A stretch of DNA of 64,000 nt from Leucobacter sp. cx-42. GTDB lineage: Bacteria > Actinomycetota > Actinomycetes > Actinomycetales > Microbacteriaceae. The stretch is taken from the NCBI RefSeq assembly GCF_014529985.1, contig NZ_JACVMU010000005.1, forward strand, positions 101,147 to 165,146, written 5' to 3'. The notes beneath the pieces are model-generated. The model saw only the letters and a list, made by a program, of their open reading frames with translations. It did not search any database and was not told the DNA's origin. Below are positions 1 through 8,525 of the stretch, piece by piece. Within the stretch, counting starts at the first letter, position 1. The number at the start of each line of letters is the position of its first letter. The translations under genes were made by a program, and so were the position numbers.

Positions 1-2
1 TT

Positions 3-938
3 GCCGCGTACCAGTCGGCAGCCGAGCAGGGACGCCTCCACGCTCGCGCTCAGCTCATGCCAACGCTTGACGCCCTGCACCCGATCTCGGCAAACGTTGC
101 CGACTTCAAGGGCGAGGGCAACGGCACCGGTATTGACCTCGGCATTCGCTACGGCTTTGGCGACGACAACGTGCGCTTCGGCCACGTCAAGGTCTTCATG
201 GACGGCTCGCTGCTCGGCGCAACCGCCGCGGTGACCGAAGACTTCTGCGGCCACCACAACCACGGCAACCGCGGCTACCTCCTCAACGACCCCAAGGTGT
301 ACCGCCAGCAGGTCATGGGCGCATACCGCGCAGGTTGGCCCCTCGCGCTCCACGCGATCGGCGACGCCGCAATCGACCTCGCCCTCGATCTCATCGAAGA
401 GGCGCAGACCACCTACGGCCGCTTCCCGCAGCCGTGCCGTGTCGAGCACTTCGGCATCGCTCGCCCCGAGCAGCTCGAGCGCGCTGGCGCACTCGGCGTC
501 GCAGTGACCCCGCAGGCTGGCTTCATCAACGCGTTTGGCCAGCAGATGGCGGATCAGGTCGGCGCTGAGCGCGCCGACTGGCTCTACCGCGGCCGCTCGA
601 TCATCGACTCGGGCATCATTCTTGCGGGCTCTTCGGATCTCCCCGTCGCAGACAACAACCTGCGCCGCGGCATGCAGTCAGCGGTTGACCGCATCACCGA
701 GGCGGGCACCCTGCTCGGTGCTGACGAAGGCATTACCCCGGAAGAAGCTCTCCGCACCCACACCGAGTGGGCCGCCACGGCGACGGGTCAGATCCGCGAA
801 AAGGGCACGCTCGAGCGCGGCAAGCTGGCTGACTTCGCAGTCTTCTCGGCATCGCCCCTCACCGCTCCCAACATCGCGCAGCTCGATATCGTCGCCACCA
901 TTCTCGGCGGCGAGCTCAGCTACGACGCACGCCCGTAA
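3..938 (+). CDS. Amidohydrolase, YtcJ-like, 5' end outside window
   Basis: This is the C-terminal part of a metal-dependent TIM-barrel amidohydrolase. The reading frame is open from base 3, so the true start lies upstream; the ATG at 57 is internal. Seen in the sequence: KVFMDGSLLGA, LHAIGDAAID and RVEHFGIA, which match the metal-ligand and catalytic strands of the YtcJ/imidazolonepropionase-like branch, and a C-terminal KLADFAVFS strand typical of the beta-sandwich domain. The family hydrolyses C-N bonds in cyclic or linear amides; the substrate cannot be read from sequence. It is followed after 38 bases by an M20 carbamoylase-type hydrolase on the same strand, so the two probably form an operon for degrading an amide or hydantoin-like compound. 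That pathway is an inference. Confidence 0.85.
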   Translation, partial: AAYQSAAEQGRLHARAQLMPTLDALHPISANVADFKGEGNGTGIDLGIRYGFGDDNVRFGHVKVFMDGSLLGATAAVTEDFCGHHNHGNRGYLLNDPKVYRQQVMGAYRAGWPLALHAIGDAAIDLALDLIEEAQTTYGRFPQPCRVEHFGIARPEQLERAGALGVAVTPQAGFINAFGQQMADQVGAERADWLYRGRSIIDSGIILAGSSDLPVADNNLRRGMQSAVDRITEAGTLLGADEGITPEEALRTHTEWAATATGQIREKGTLERGKLADFAVFSASPLTAPNIAQLDIVATILGGELSYDARP

Positions 939-976
939 TACGTTTCACGTGCAACACGCACTCTGAAAGGATCGCA

Positions 977-2248
977 ATGACTGCGAACATCAGCACCCCC
1001 GAAGCGTTCCTCGCTGACTGGAACGTCCACAGTAAGTTTGGCGCCGTCGAAGGCACCGGTGGCGTCGAGCGCCAGGCAGCAAGCGTGGCCGACGGTGAAC
1101 AGCGCAAGTGGTTCGCCCAACTCCTCGAGCAGCACGGCTTCACCGTGCGTCACGACGCAATCGGCAACCAGTTCGGTCTGCTCGAACTCGTCCCTGGCGC
1201 ACCCTACGTGCTCACCGGCTCACACATGGACTCGCAGCCAACCGCTGGCCGCTTCGACGGCGCATACGGCGTTATGGCTTCGGCGCACGCGTGCTTCCGC
1301 ATCGCAGAAGAGCTGCGCGCCGACCTTTCGAAGGCACGCTTCAACCTCGCAGTGGTGAACTGGTTCAACGAGGAAGGCTCGCGCTTCAAGCCCTCCATGA
1401 TGGGCAGCTCGGTGTTCACCGGCAAGCTCGACCTCGAGACCGCGCTCAACACCCCCGATCCCCGCGGCGTGACCGTGCGCGAGGCACTCGGCGCGATCGA
1501 TGAGCTCGGTGATGCAGCGGATCTCGCCGCACTCGCTGACATCTCTGTCGCTTCGTACGCTGAGATTCACGTGCAGCAGGGCCGCAGCATGGAAGAGGAC
1601 GGCGTCACCATCGGCCTCGTCAACGCGACCTGGGGCGCTCGGAAGTTCGAGTTCAAGATCACCGGCGCGCAGGCTCACAGCGGATCGACCCTCATGGCCG
1701 ACCGCCGCGACGCACTACTCGGGGCAGCCCGCCTCATTGTCGCTGCGCGTGACCTTGTCGATGAGTTCGAGCCAGGCATCCTGCACACTGCGTGCGGTGA
1801 GATCAACGTCTACCCGAATTCTCCCGTCGTGGTTGCGAGCGACGTGCAGCTCCTCTTCGACCTTCGCTCGCCAGACGCAGACGTGCTCAACCGCGCGTAC
1901 GCACGCGTCATGGAAGAGGTCGAGCGCGTGCAGCAGCGCGACCGCGTCGAGATCGAGATCGTCGCTGAGCACAGCTGGGACCAGAACCCCTACCCCGAGG
2001 ACGGCCTCGAGCTGGCCCGCCAGGTAGCCGAGGATCTCGGTCTCACCAACGACCGCGTCATGACCGTCGCTGGCCACGACTCGACCAACATGAAGGATGA
2101 CGTCCCCACGATCATGCTCTTCGTGCCGAGCGTTGACGGCATCTCGCACAGCCTCGAGGAGTTCACCCGTGACGAGGATCTCGTCGCAGGCGTCGATCAC
2201 CTCACCGGGGTCGTGCGCCGCCTCGCCGCTGGCGAGCTCGCTCACTAG
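977..2248 (+). CDS. M20 family hydantoinase/carbamoylase-type amidohydrolase
   Basis: A 423-residue zinc-dependent hydrolase of the N-carbamoyl-L-amino-acid hydrolase / allantoate amidohydrolase group. Metal-site motifs are visible: GSHMDSQP followed by RFDGAYGV, WFNEEGSRF with the paired Glu, and AEIHVQQGR. A C-terminal histidine lies in GHDSTNM. Length matches the family (about 410-430). The ATG at 977 has an AAAGGA ribosome-binding site 6 bases upstream. It follows the YtcJ-like amidohydrolase closely and probably acts on the same substrate class, for example by removing a carbamoyl group after ring opening. The exact substrate (N-carbamoyl amino acid, allantoate or ureidoglycolate) cannot be separated by eye. 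Confidence 0.88.
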   Translation: MTANISTPEAFLADWNVHSKFGAVEGTGGVERQAASVADGEQRKWFAQLLEQHGFTVRHDAIGNQFGLLELVPGAPYVLTGSHMDSQPTAGRFDGAYGVMASAHACFRIAEELRADLSKARFNLAVVNWFNEEGSRFKPSMMGSSVFTGKLDLETALNTPDPRGVTVREALGAIDELGDAADLAALADISVASYAEIHVQQGRSMEEDGVTIGLVNATWGARKFEFKITGAQAHSGSTLMADRRDALLGAARLIVAARDLVDEFEPGILHTACGEINVYPNSPVVVASDVQLLFDLRSPDADVLNRAYARVMEEVERVQQRDRVEIEIVAEHSWDQNPYPEDGLELARQVAEDLGLTNDRVMTVAGHDSTNMKDDVPTIMLFVPSVDGISHSLEEFTRDEDLVAGVDHLTGVVRRLAAGELAH

Positions 2249-2272
2249 CCCGCAAAGCATTTAGCCCCGGTA

Positions 2273-2333
2273 GCAAAAAGCGCCTTCGGTCAGACAGATT
2301 CTTGTGTTTCTGTCTGACCGAAGGCGCTTTTGC
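2273..2333. terminator. Bidirectional terminator / family A palindromic repeat (copy R1)
   Basis: A near-perfect inverted repeat with arms of about 25 bases (2273-2298 and 2309-2333) and a 10-base loop. It carries an A-run on the left and a T-run on the right, so it can terminate both the plus-strand hydrolase operon and the minus-strand ATPase gene that ends at 2338. The right arm CGAAGGCGCTTTTGCATAC recurs almost exactly at 45508-45527, so this is also one of a dispersed repeat family (see 5421, 13935, 19431, 45441, 49524). Confidence 0.85.
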
Positions 2334-2337
2334 ATAC

Positions 2338-4260
2338 CTAAGCTGACTGGTTCACGCGCGCTGCCTCGCTTGCCCGCACCAACCGTCGCGAGGCCAAGCT
2401 GCCCTTGATTGCACGCAGCGCCCACAGAATCGCGACCAGATCAACGACCTCCTGCAACCATGCGCCAACGAGGGCGGGCAGGAAGCCGAACGCCGCGAAC
2501 AGCATGAGGCCCACGCTGATGATCATGCCGGCCCAAATGCTCTCGAGCGAGATGCGGACGGTGTCTCGGCCGATCCGCACCGCGTCAGCGACGCCGGCAA
2601 TGCGGTCGAACCGGTTCACAACGTCCGCGGATTCGCTCGCCGCCGTCGATCCGCGCGCCCCCATCGCGAAGCCGACGTCGGCAACCGCGAGCACGGGCGC
2701 ATCGTTCAGGCCATCGCCCACCATGATGAGCGGGCGCGGCTGCATCTCGGAGACGATGCGCACCTTGTCACTCGGCGTGCACTCGGCGTGCACCTCGGCG
2801 ATGCCGACCTGATCCGCCATCGCACGCGCCGTCGGTTCCACATCACCCGTGATCATCGCCGTGCGCGTGATGCCGAATCCGGCCAGGGTCGCGAGCATCG
2901 GCGCCGCGTCATCGCGCAGCTGGTCGCGCATGATGAGCGCACCCACGAAGCGGTCATCGAGCGAGATGTAAATTGCGAGCTCGCCCGCTTCGAGCGGGGC
3001 ACGGGTGAGCGCGGGTGCGAACTGCGCGATCCAACTGGGTTTTCCGACGCGGATCACCCCCGCTCCAACCCGCGCCTCAACACCGTTGGTGGCACGTTCT
3101 TCGGCTTCCGTTGCGGGAAGGGTCTCGAGGCCACGCTCCTGCGCCGCCGCGACAACCGCATCAGCCAGGACGTGCGAAGAGTACACCTCTGCGGATGCCG
3201 CGAGCTGCAGCAGCTCGTCATCGGTGAAGCCCGGCTCTGCGAGGATTCGACGGGGCTCCGGGTTTCCCGTCGTCAGCGTGCCCGTCTTGTCGAACGCCGC
3301 CGAGCGCACGCGCGCGAGCTGTTCGAGCACCCCGCCACCCTTGACGATGAGGCCGGCCTTCGCCGCGCGACTCATGCCGCCAAGGAACGCCACCGGCGCC
3401 GCGATCAGCAGCGGGCACGGCGTCGCGACGACGAGCACCTCTGCGAAGCGAGTGGGGTCGCCGCTGATCCACCAGGCGACGCCAGCAATGGCAAGCGACA
3501 CGAGGGTGAACGGGATCGCGTACCGGTCAGCCATGCGCACCATGGGTGACCGGCTCTCCTGCGCTTCCCGTACCAGTGCGACGATCTGCTGGTACTGGCT
3601 GTCTGCCGCCGTGGCCTGGGCACGCAGGAGCACCGCGCTCGACCCGTTCACCACACCACTGACGATCGTGCTGCCGGCCTCACGTTCAACCGGCAGGCTC
3701 TCGCCGGTCACGGACGACTCATCGAACTGCGCGCTGGCTGTCATCAGCTCCGCATCGACCGGCACCAGCTCACCGGGACGAACAAGGAGGAGGTCGCCGA
3801 TCTCAATATCGGCCACCGGGACGGTTTCGGTGCGCTCCTCGGAGATCTCGATCTCGTCGATGTTGTCATTCGGATGCACGCCGGTGATCCGCGTCGCGAG
3901 TTGCGGGGCCCGGTCGAGCAGTGCCGTGAGCTCACGCTGGGATCGGTTCTCTGCGTAGTCCTCGAGCGCTTCGCCGCCGGTGAGCATGAGCACGACCACC
4001 AAGGCGGCCCACGGCTCCCCCACAAACACCGCGGCGGTGATCGCCGTCACCGCGAGGATGTCGAGACCTGCCTTGCCCTTCAGCAGTGAGCGGATCATCT
4101 CCACCGCCTGCCACGCCGCGATACCGAGCGCGTAGATACTGACAATGCGCGGGGCGAGGTCACTCGCCGGGGTCGCGAGCATCACCAGGCAGACGAGGCC
4201 GACCAGAATCGTGCTGACCACCATTGGGTAGCGCTTGAGGGCCGTGCGCAGGAAGTTCAT
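2338..4260 (-). CDS. Heavy-metal translocating P-type ATPase with TPC motif
   Basis: A P1B-type ATPase of about 640 residues that moves a metal ion across the cytoplasmic membrane using ATP. Seen in order: N-terminal membrane helices, actuator domain with VTGES, the membrane motif ATPCPLLIAAP near residue 280, the phosphorylation site DKTGTLTTG near 323, and GDGLNDAP near 514. The usual CPC of Cu/Zn pumps and the SPC of Co pumps are replaced by TPC, so the ion cannot be assigned confidently. There is no N-terminal CXXC metal-binding domain. I chose the ATG at 4260 because AGGA sits 8 bases upstream and MNFLRTALKRYP leads straight into the first helix; a GTG at 4353 is an alternative. It is alone on this strand, with a shared terminator downstream. 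Confidence 0.85.
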   Translation of the reverse strand: MNFLRTALKRYPMVVSTILVGLVCLVMLATPASDLAPRIVSIYALGIAAWQAVEMIRSLLKGKAGLDILAVTAITAAVFVGEPWAALVVVLMLTGGEALEDYAENRSQRELTALLDRAPQLATRITGVHPNDNIDEIEISEERTETVPVADIEIGDLLLVRPGELVPVDAELMTASAQFDESSVTGESLPVEREAGSTIVSGVVNGSSAVLLRAQATAADSQYQQIVALVREAQESRSPMVRMADRYAIPFTLVSLAIAGVAWWISGDPTRFAEVLVVATPCPLLIAAPVAFLGGMSRAAKAGLIVKGGGVLEQLARVRSAAFDKTGTLTTGNPEPRRILAEPGFTDDELLQLAASAEVYSSHVLADAVVAAAQERGLETLPATEAEERATNGVEARVGAGVIRVGKPSWIAQFAPALTRAPLEAGELAIYISLDDRFVGALIMRDQLRDDAAPMLATLAGFGITRTAMITGDVEPTARAMADQVGIAEVHAECTPSDKVRIVSEMQPRPLIMVGDGLNDAPVLAVADVGFAMGARGSTAASESADVVNRFDRIAGVADAVRIGRDTVRISLESIWAGMIISVGLMLFAAFGFLPALVGAWLQEVVDLVAILWALRAIKGSLASRRLVRASEAARVNQSA

Positions 4261-4476
4261 AATTTCATCCTGGCCTGCGGGCGCGCTCGGGTCAACGCTG
4301 GCGGCCGCTCGCGCCTGACTCGTAAGCAATCGGCTGGAGGCAAGGCTGGGCACCCGCCCGGCCGCGGCAGCCCCCTGGGTTCACCTCTCGACGGCGTACT
4401 TCTGTCCAGGCTGCGGCGGTTGCCGTCCGGCAACCTTGCCTTCGGTTCGCCACTCACGGCTTCATCTTCCACGGCA

Positions 4477-5298
4477 TCACCTCCGGTTGTGGCAGCCAGC
4501 GTTGATCGCGCGCATAACCGCGTCCTGTACCGCTGGCCACTCGTGAATGATCTGCGTGTACCCAAATCTCAATACGGTGTACCCAGCGGACGCGAGCGCT
4601 GCGTCATGGGCGTTGTCCGCATCGCGTTGCGGACCTACATGGGTGCTTCCGTCGATCTGCACGACGAGTCTCTCGCCCATGAGGAAGTCCACACGCTTTC
4701 CGATCAGCCAGGTCTGAGCCCGAATAGGCACACGCAGCCATCTCATGCGGACTCTGAAATAGGTCTCAAGCCCAGAGTCTGCAAACTGGCTAGTTCCCGC
4801 GAGCACCTGTTGTGCCCGCTTACTGAGCGGTAATGATTCCAGGTATCCCCGAACGACCAGCCGCTTGTTCAGCGCGGAGTCCCACACTGCAATCGCTTCC
4901 TCTTTCGGCTGGCAGTGAGCAACGGTTGCGAGCACATTTGCCACGGTGTCCTCAAGCGCGAATTTAGGTCTCGCTTCGACCGCTCTGCAGTAGTGCACGC
5001 GGTCGCCCTCGGCCCGAACTTCTCGCCCAGGTCGGGGCACAGCGAAGTGACGGGGATCTGGCTCTCGCACCCAGAGGCCCAGCCTCGTGGCTTGGGAAAC
5101 GCATGTGATCGTGAGCGCGTTCCGAGCGGCGTACTTCAACGCCTCCTCGGCGTCTGGCGAGGCGATCCAACCTCGTTTGAGTCGGATGAGTTCGCCGCCT
5201 TTGATCGCCTTCCGTATTTGGTAGTCAGTCATGCCGGCATCATGCAGTGCCGTTGTTCTGACCACTCCTTTTGATTCCTGCAGTAGCTGTCTATACAT
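4477..5298 (-). CDS. DUF559 / AbiEi-antitoxin-like domain protein
   Basis: About 273 residues. The N-terminal part (MYRQLLQESKGVVRTTALH) resembles the winged-helix AbiEi-type antitoxin domain often found on actinobacterial DUF559 proteins. The C-terminal part (LVVQIDGSTHVG ... RDADNAHDAALASAGYTVLRFGY) is a Vsr-like PD-(D/E)XK nuclease fold with visible D, H and R positions. These proteins are common and their function is unproven; they are not necessarily part of a toxin-antitoxin pair. No partner gene is adjacent. The start at 5298 gives the family N-terminus; a longer frame reaches 5424 without homology-like sequence. Base composition is a little lower in GC than flanking purA. Confidence 0.72.
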   Translation of the reverse strand: MYRQLLQESKGVVRTTALHDAGMTDYQIRKAIKGGELIRLKRGWIASPDAEEALKYAARNALTITCVSQATRLGLWVREPDPRHFAVPRPGREVRAEGDRVHYCRAVEARPKFALEDTVANVLATVAHCQPKEEAIAVWDSALNKRLVVRGYLESLPLSKRAQQVLAGTSQFADSGLETYFRVRMRWLRVPIRAQTWLIGKRVDFLMGERLVVQIDGSTHVGPQRDADNAHDAALASAGYTVLRFGYTQIIHEWPAVQDAVMRAINAGCHNRR

Positions 5299-5420
5299 GC
5301 GTACAGGCTTCCACCGCAGGCAGGACCAAATTCCCTGCCTACCCAGTTTGTGGAGAAGAAGGCCCCAATTCCTAATTGCCCACGTTGTGAGCAACGGCAG
5401 CGCACCCCGGAGCCCCTTCT

Positions 5421-5500
5421 CCACCGTAAGAAATCGAGCAACGGTAAGACGGTTCCGGCAGTTTTTCCCTTACCGAAGCCCCTTTTCAATACCGAACCGA
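5421..5500. repeat. Family A palindromic repeat, degenerate copy (R2)
   Basis: Read on the minus strand this stretch contains GCTTCGGTAAG, then GTCTTACCG and GCTCGATTTCTTAC, in the same order and spacing as the copy at 13935-14012. The inner arms are imperfect because an insertion changed the loop. It lies in the intergenic gap between the DUF559 gene and chorismate mutase. Confidence 0.65.
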
Positions 5501-5570
5501 AAATGGCCACACCACCCAACGCAAAAGACCGGCACGAACACGTCGTACCGGCCTTTCAGCTTGAGGTGGA

Positions 5571-5882
5571 TTACGCCTTGGCGGATCCGCCCCCTGCAGC
5601 AATGTGCTTATGGTGCTGGATGACCTCTGCGACCACGAAGTTGAACCACTTTTCAGCGAACTCGGGGTTGAGATGCGAGTCGATCGCAAGCTCACGCAGG
5701 CGGGTGATCTGACGCGCTTCGCGATCCGGGTCGGATGCGGGCATCTCGTGACGAGCCTTCAGCTCACCAACCTGCTGGGTTGCCTTGAAGCGTTCAGCAA
5801 GCATGTGAATGAGGGCGGCGTCGATGTTGTCGATCGTCGACCGTAGGCGGCCGAGCTGCTCGGCAGGCGTCAGTTCATCCAT
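5571..5882 (-). CDS. aroQ: Chorismate mutase, AroQ type
   Basis: A 103-residue all-helical chorismate mutase that would convert chorismate to prephenate for phenylalanine and tyrosine synthesis in the cytoplasm. The helix-1 pattern LGRLRSTIDNIDAALIHMLAERF followed by KARHEMPASDPDREAR is typical of the AroQ fold, with Arg and Lys active-site positions in place. Length is usual for a stand-alone actinobacterial enzyme. It lies 12 bases downstream of purA on the same strand and may be cotranscribed with it, although the two pathways are unrelated. Confidence 0.85.
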   Translation of the reverse strand: MDELTPAEQLGRLRSTIDNIDAALIHMLAERFKATQQVGELKARHEMPASDPDREARQITRLRELAIDSHLNPEFAEKWFNFVVAEVIQHHKHIAAGGGSAKA

Positions 5883-5894
5883 TACAGACCTCGA

Positions 5895-7181
5895 TTAGTC
5901 GATGAGGTCGTGAAGTACCACGACCTGCTCGCGCTCGGGGCCGACGCCAACAGCCGAGATACGAGCGCCGCTCATCTTCTCGAGCGCGATGATGTAGTTC
6001 TGTGCGTTGACGGGAAGCTCCTCGAAGGTGCGTGCACCCGAGATGTCTTCGCTCCAGCCGGGGAACTCTTCGTAGATCGGCTTCGCGTGGTGGAAGTCGG
6101 TCTGGTTCACGGGCATCTCGTCGTGGCGAACGCCGTTGACGTCGTACGCGACGCAGACGGGGATCGTCTCGAGGCCCGAGAGCACGTCAAGCTTGGTGAG
6201 CACGAAGTCGGTGACACCGTTGATGCGCGCTGCGTAGCGAGCGATCGGTGCGTCGTACCAGCCACAGCGGCGGGTACGGCCGGTGGTGGTGCCGTACTCG
6301 TGACCGACGGTTGCGAGCATTTCGCCCATCTCGTCGAAGAGCTCGGTCGGGAAGGGACCAGCACCAACACGGGTCGTGTATGCCTTGACGACCGAGATCA
6401 CACGGTCGATGTTGTGCGGGGGCAGACCCGAACCGGTCGATGCGCCACCAGCGGTCGCGTTCGACGAGGTCACGAAGGGGTAGGTGCCGTGATCGATGTC
6501 GAGCATCGTTGCCTGGCCAGCCTCGAAGAGGATGGTCTTGTCAGCGGCCATTGCCTCGTGCAGGAGGAGACCGGTGTCGCAGACCATCGGCTCGATCATC
6601 TCGCGGAAGCTGAGGAGCTCCTCAACGACCTCGTCAACGCCGATTGCGCGGCGGTTGTAGATCTTGACGAGAACCTGGTTCTTGAAGTCGAGTGCAGCCT
6701 CGACCTTCTGACGGAGAATGCTCTCGTCGAAGAGGTCCTGGATGCGGATGCCAACGCGGTTGATCTTGTCAGCGTATGCCGGGCCGATGCCGCGACCGGT
6801 GGTACCGATCTGGCGCTTGCCGAGGAAGCGTTCGGTCACCTTGTCGAGCGTACGGTGGTACGCCGTGATGACGTGCGCGTTCGCGCTGAGCTTCAGGCGT
6901 GAGGTGTCCACTCCGCGGCCGTTGAGCGCGTCGAGCTCCTGCTTGAGTACCGCAAGGTCGACGACGACGCCGTTCGAGATCACCGGCACAACACCCGGGG
7001 TCAGAATGCCCGAGGGGAGCAGATGAAGCGCGTACTTTTCGTCACCAATGACGACGGTGTGCCCGGCGTTATTACCGCCATTGAACTTAACGACGTAATC
7101 GACGCGGCTACCGAGCAGATCGGTTGCGCGTCCCTTACCCTCGTCGCCCCACTGGGCACCCGTAATCAACACTGCGGGCAT
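5895..7181 (-). CDS. purA: Adenylosuccinate synthetase
   Basis: A 428-residue enzyme that joins IMP and aspartate using GTP in AMP synthesis. Signature sequences are present: [11 protein letters not shown] at the N-terminus with the catalytic Asp, [10 protein letters not shown] with the catalytic His, the [14 protein letters not shown] loop, [11 protein letters not shown], and the C-terminal [18 protein letters not shown]. Length equals the family norm. The start at 7181 gives [17 protein letters not shown], the standard N-terminus. Chorismate mutase follows directly. Confidence 0.98.
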   Translation of the reverse strand: MPAVLITGAQWGDEGKGRATDLLGSRVDYVVKFNGGNNAGHTVVIGDEKYALHLLPSGILTPGVVPVISNGVVVDLAVLKQELDALNGRGVDTSRLKLSANAHVITAYHRTLDKVTERFLGKRQIGTTGRGIGPAYADKINRVGIRIQDLFDESILRQKVEAALDFKNQVLVKIYNRRAIGVDEVVEELLSFREMIEPMVCDTGLLLHEAMAADKTILFEAGQATMLDIDHGTYPFVTSSNATAGGASTGSGLPPHNIDRVISVVKAYTTRVGAGPFPTELFDEMGEMLATVGHEYGTTTGRTRRCGWYDAPIARYAARINGVTDFVLTKLDVLSGLETIPVCVAYDVNGVRHDEMPVNQTDFHHAKPIYEEFPGWSEDISGARTFEELPVNAQNYIIALEKMSGARISAVGVGPEREQVVVLHDLID

Positions 7182-7299
7182 CTCAGCCCCTTCCTTTGCG
7201 GTCAGCAGTTACCGAGCCAGTCTACCTGGCTTGCGACTCTGGCGTATTTGAAACGTTTTCATTTACGGTTTCGGCCCCGACGGGCCTGTCCGCGATGAG

Positions 7300-7848
7300 T
7301 TAGGCAGCGAGCAACCGATCCGCCGCCCAGCGCGCCTGCAATGCAGGCTCGGGGCTGCCGGTGATTCCCGCGGTGACCATGGCACCTTCTGCGAGCAGAT
7401 AGATTGCGGTGGCCTCGGGCGCGGATCCCCCAGCCTCCTCAACCAGACCAGCGAGATATGCACGGAAGCGCGCCTTGTGGCGCTGCACCTCTGCGACGAC
7501 TTCGGGTGAGGTTCCGCCGAGCTCGCCGAACGCGTTGATCCACGCGCAACCGCGGGAGCCTTCGCCCGCAAGCCACTCAGTGAGCCAGTCGAATACCGCG
7601 AGCACGCGCGCACGCGGCACGATCTCCCGATCGACGCCAGCAGCAAGCGCTTCGTGCCAGCGGTCATCGCGGCGCTCAAGCATCGCGACCGCGATCTCAT
7701 CTTTGCTGCTGAAGAGTCTGTAGATCCGCTTGAGCGACAGGCCTGATTCGGCCCGCAGCGCGTCCATGCCGACGGCCTGGTAGCCCCGCGCATAGAACAA
7801 GGTCTCCGCGGCATCGAGGAGCTGGGCCGTTCCGTGGTCTGTCGACAT
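7300..7848 (-). CDS. TetR family transcriptional regulator
   Basis: A 182-residue regulator with an N-terminal helix-turn-helix (LLDAAETLFYARGYQAVGMDAL ... SLKRIYRLFSSKDEI) and a ligand-binding C-terminal domain. It is divergent from the HPP-family membrane protein that starts at 7949. Two operator-like palindromes lie in the gap between them, so it very likely represses itself and that gene. The inducer is unknown. Confidence 0.9.
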   Translation of the reverse strand: MSTDHGTAQLLDAAETLFYARGYQAVGMDALRAESGLSLKRIYRLFSSKDEIAVAMLERRDDRWHEALAAGVDREIVPRARVLAVFDWLTEWLAGEGSRGCAWINAFGELGGTSPEVVAEVQRHKARFRAYLAGLVEEAGGSAPEATAIYLLAEGAMVTAGITGSPEPALQARWAADRLLAA

Positions 7849-7872
7849 TTCGTGAGGCCTTCCACTTGCATT

Positions 7873-7922
7873 GAGAATGGTCGTTCTCTACGATAGCAAA
7901 TCATCAGAGAACGAACGTTATC
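7873..7922. promoter_or_regulatory. Probable tandem TetR operators
   Basis: Two similar palindromic sites, GAGAATGGTCGTTCTC (7873-7888) and GAGAACGAACGTTATC (7907-7922), share the pattern GARAAYGNNCGTT. Their centres are 34 bases apart. They lie between the divergent TetR gene and the HPP gene, the usual place for autoregulatory operators. Confidence 0.7.
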
Positions 7923-7948
7923 AACAAGTTGGAACCCAGGAGACCCGC

Positions 7949-8449
7949 ATGGAAACCCCAGCTCAACCGAGGTTCGCGAGCAAGGCACCGATCCGCCCAC
8001 CAGTGGCGACCCTGCTTACCGCGACCCTGACCGCGACTGCGGCGCTTGCGGTGCTCGTTGGCCTCGGGATGGTGTCCGGGCATCTGCTCCTCATCCCACC
8101 CATGGCGGCGAGCATGGCGCTCATTGCTGGTGCGCCGACCTTGCCACTGTCGCAACCCAGGAACGTCATTGGTGGGCAGCTCATCTCGGCACTCATTGGA
8201 GTCGGAGTCGGCACCATAAGCAATTCACTGTGGGCCGCAGCGATCGCGGGCGGGCTCGCGCTCGGGGCGATGCTGGCGCTGCGCTCGGCACACTCGCCAG
8301 CAGCTGCGACCGCGGTCATCGGCGCGCTCGCGACGGATCAGCTGGTGAGTTTTGTGGCGTGCGCAGGGCTCGGCGCCGTGGTGCTGGTGCTCTTCGGAAT
8401 GCTGCGTGGGACACTGCGCCGCACGCCCTATCCCGCGTACTGGTGGTAA
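7949..8449 (+). CDS. HPP family membrane protein
   Basis: About 166 residues with four to five hydrophobic helices. The motif HSPAAATAVIGAL near the C-terminus corresponds to the HPP(A/G) signature of the family, here with Ser in place of the first Pro. GHLLLIPPMAASMALIAGAP is the other family-like stretch. Function of the family is poorly known; some members are linked to nitrite or anion transport. The ATG at 7949 follows an AGGAG sequence; a longer frame from 7871 would run through the operator region and is unlikely. It is divergent from, and probably controlled by, the TetR regulator. Confidence 0.8.
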   Translation: METPAQPRFASKAPIRPPVATLLTATLTATAALAVLVGLGMVSGHLLLIPPMAASMALIAGAPTLPLSQPRNVIGGQLISALIGVGVGTISNSLWAAAIAGGLALGAMLALRSAHSPAAATAVIGALATDQLVSFVACAGLGAVVLVLFGMLRGTLRRTPYPAYWW

Positions 8450-8525
8450 TTCGTGGCAAATTGCCCGGCACATCGACGGCATATGCCCTGGCGCTTCGCT
8501 TTACAGATCGGATAGTGTGGCGAGC

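Noticed and set aside
5910..6902. Plus-strand open frame of 330 codons opposite purA
   Set aside because: purA is certain on the minus strand, and the frame has no independent ribosome-binding site or motif.
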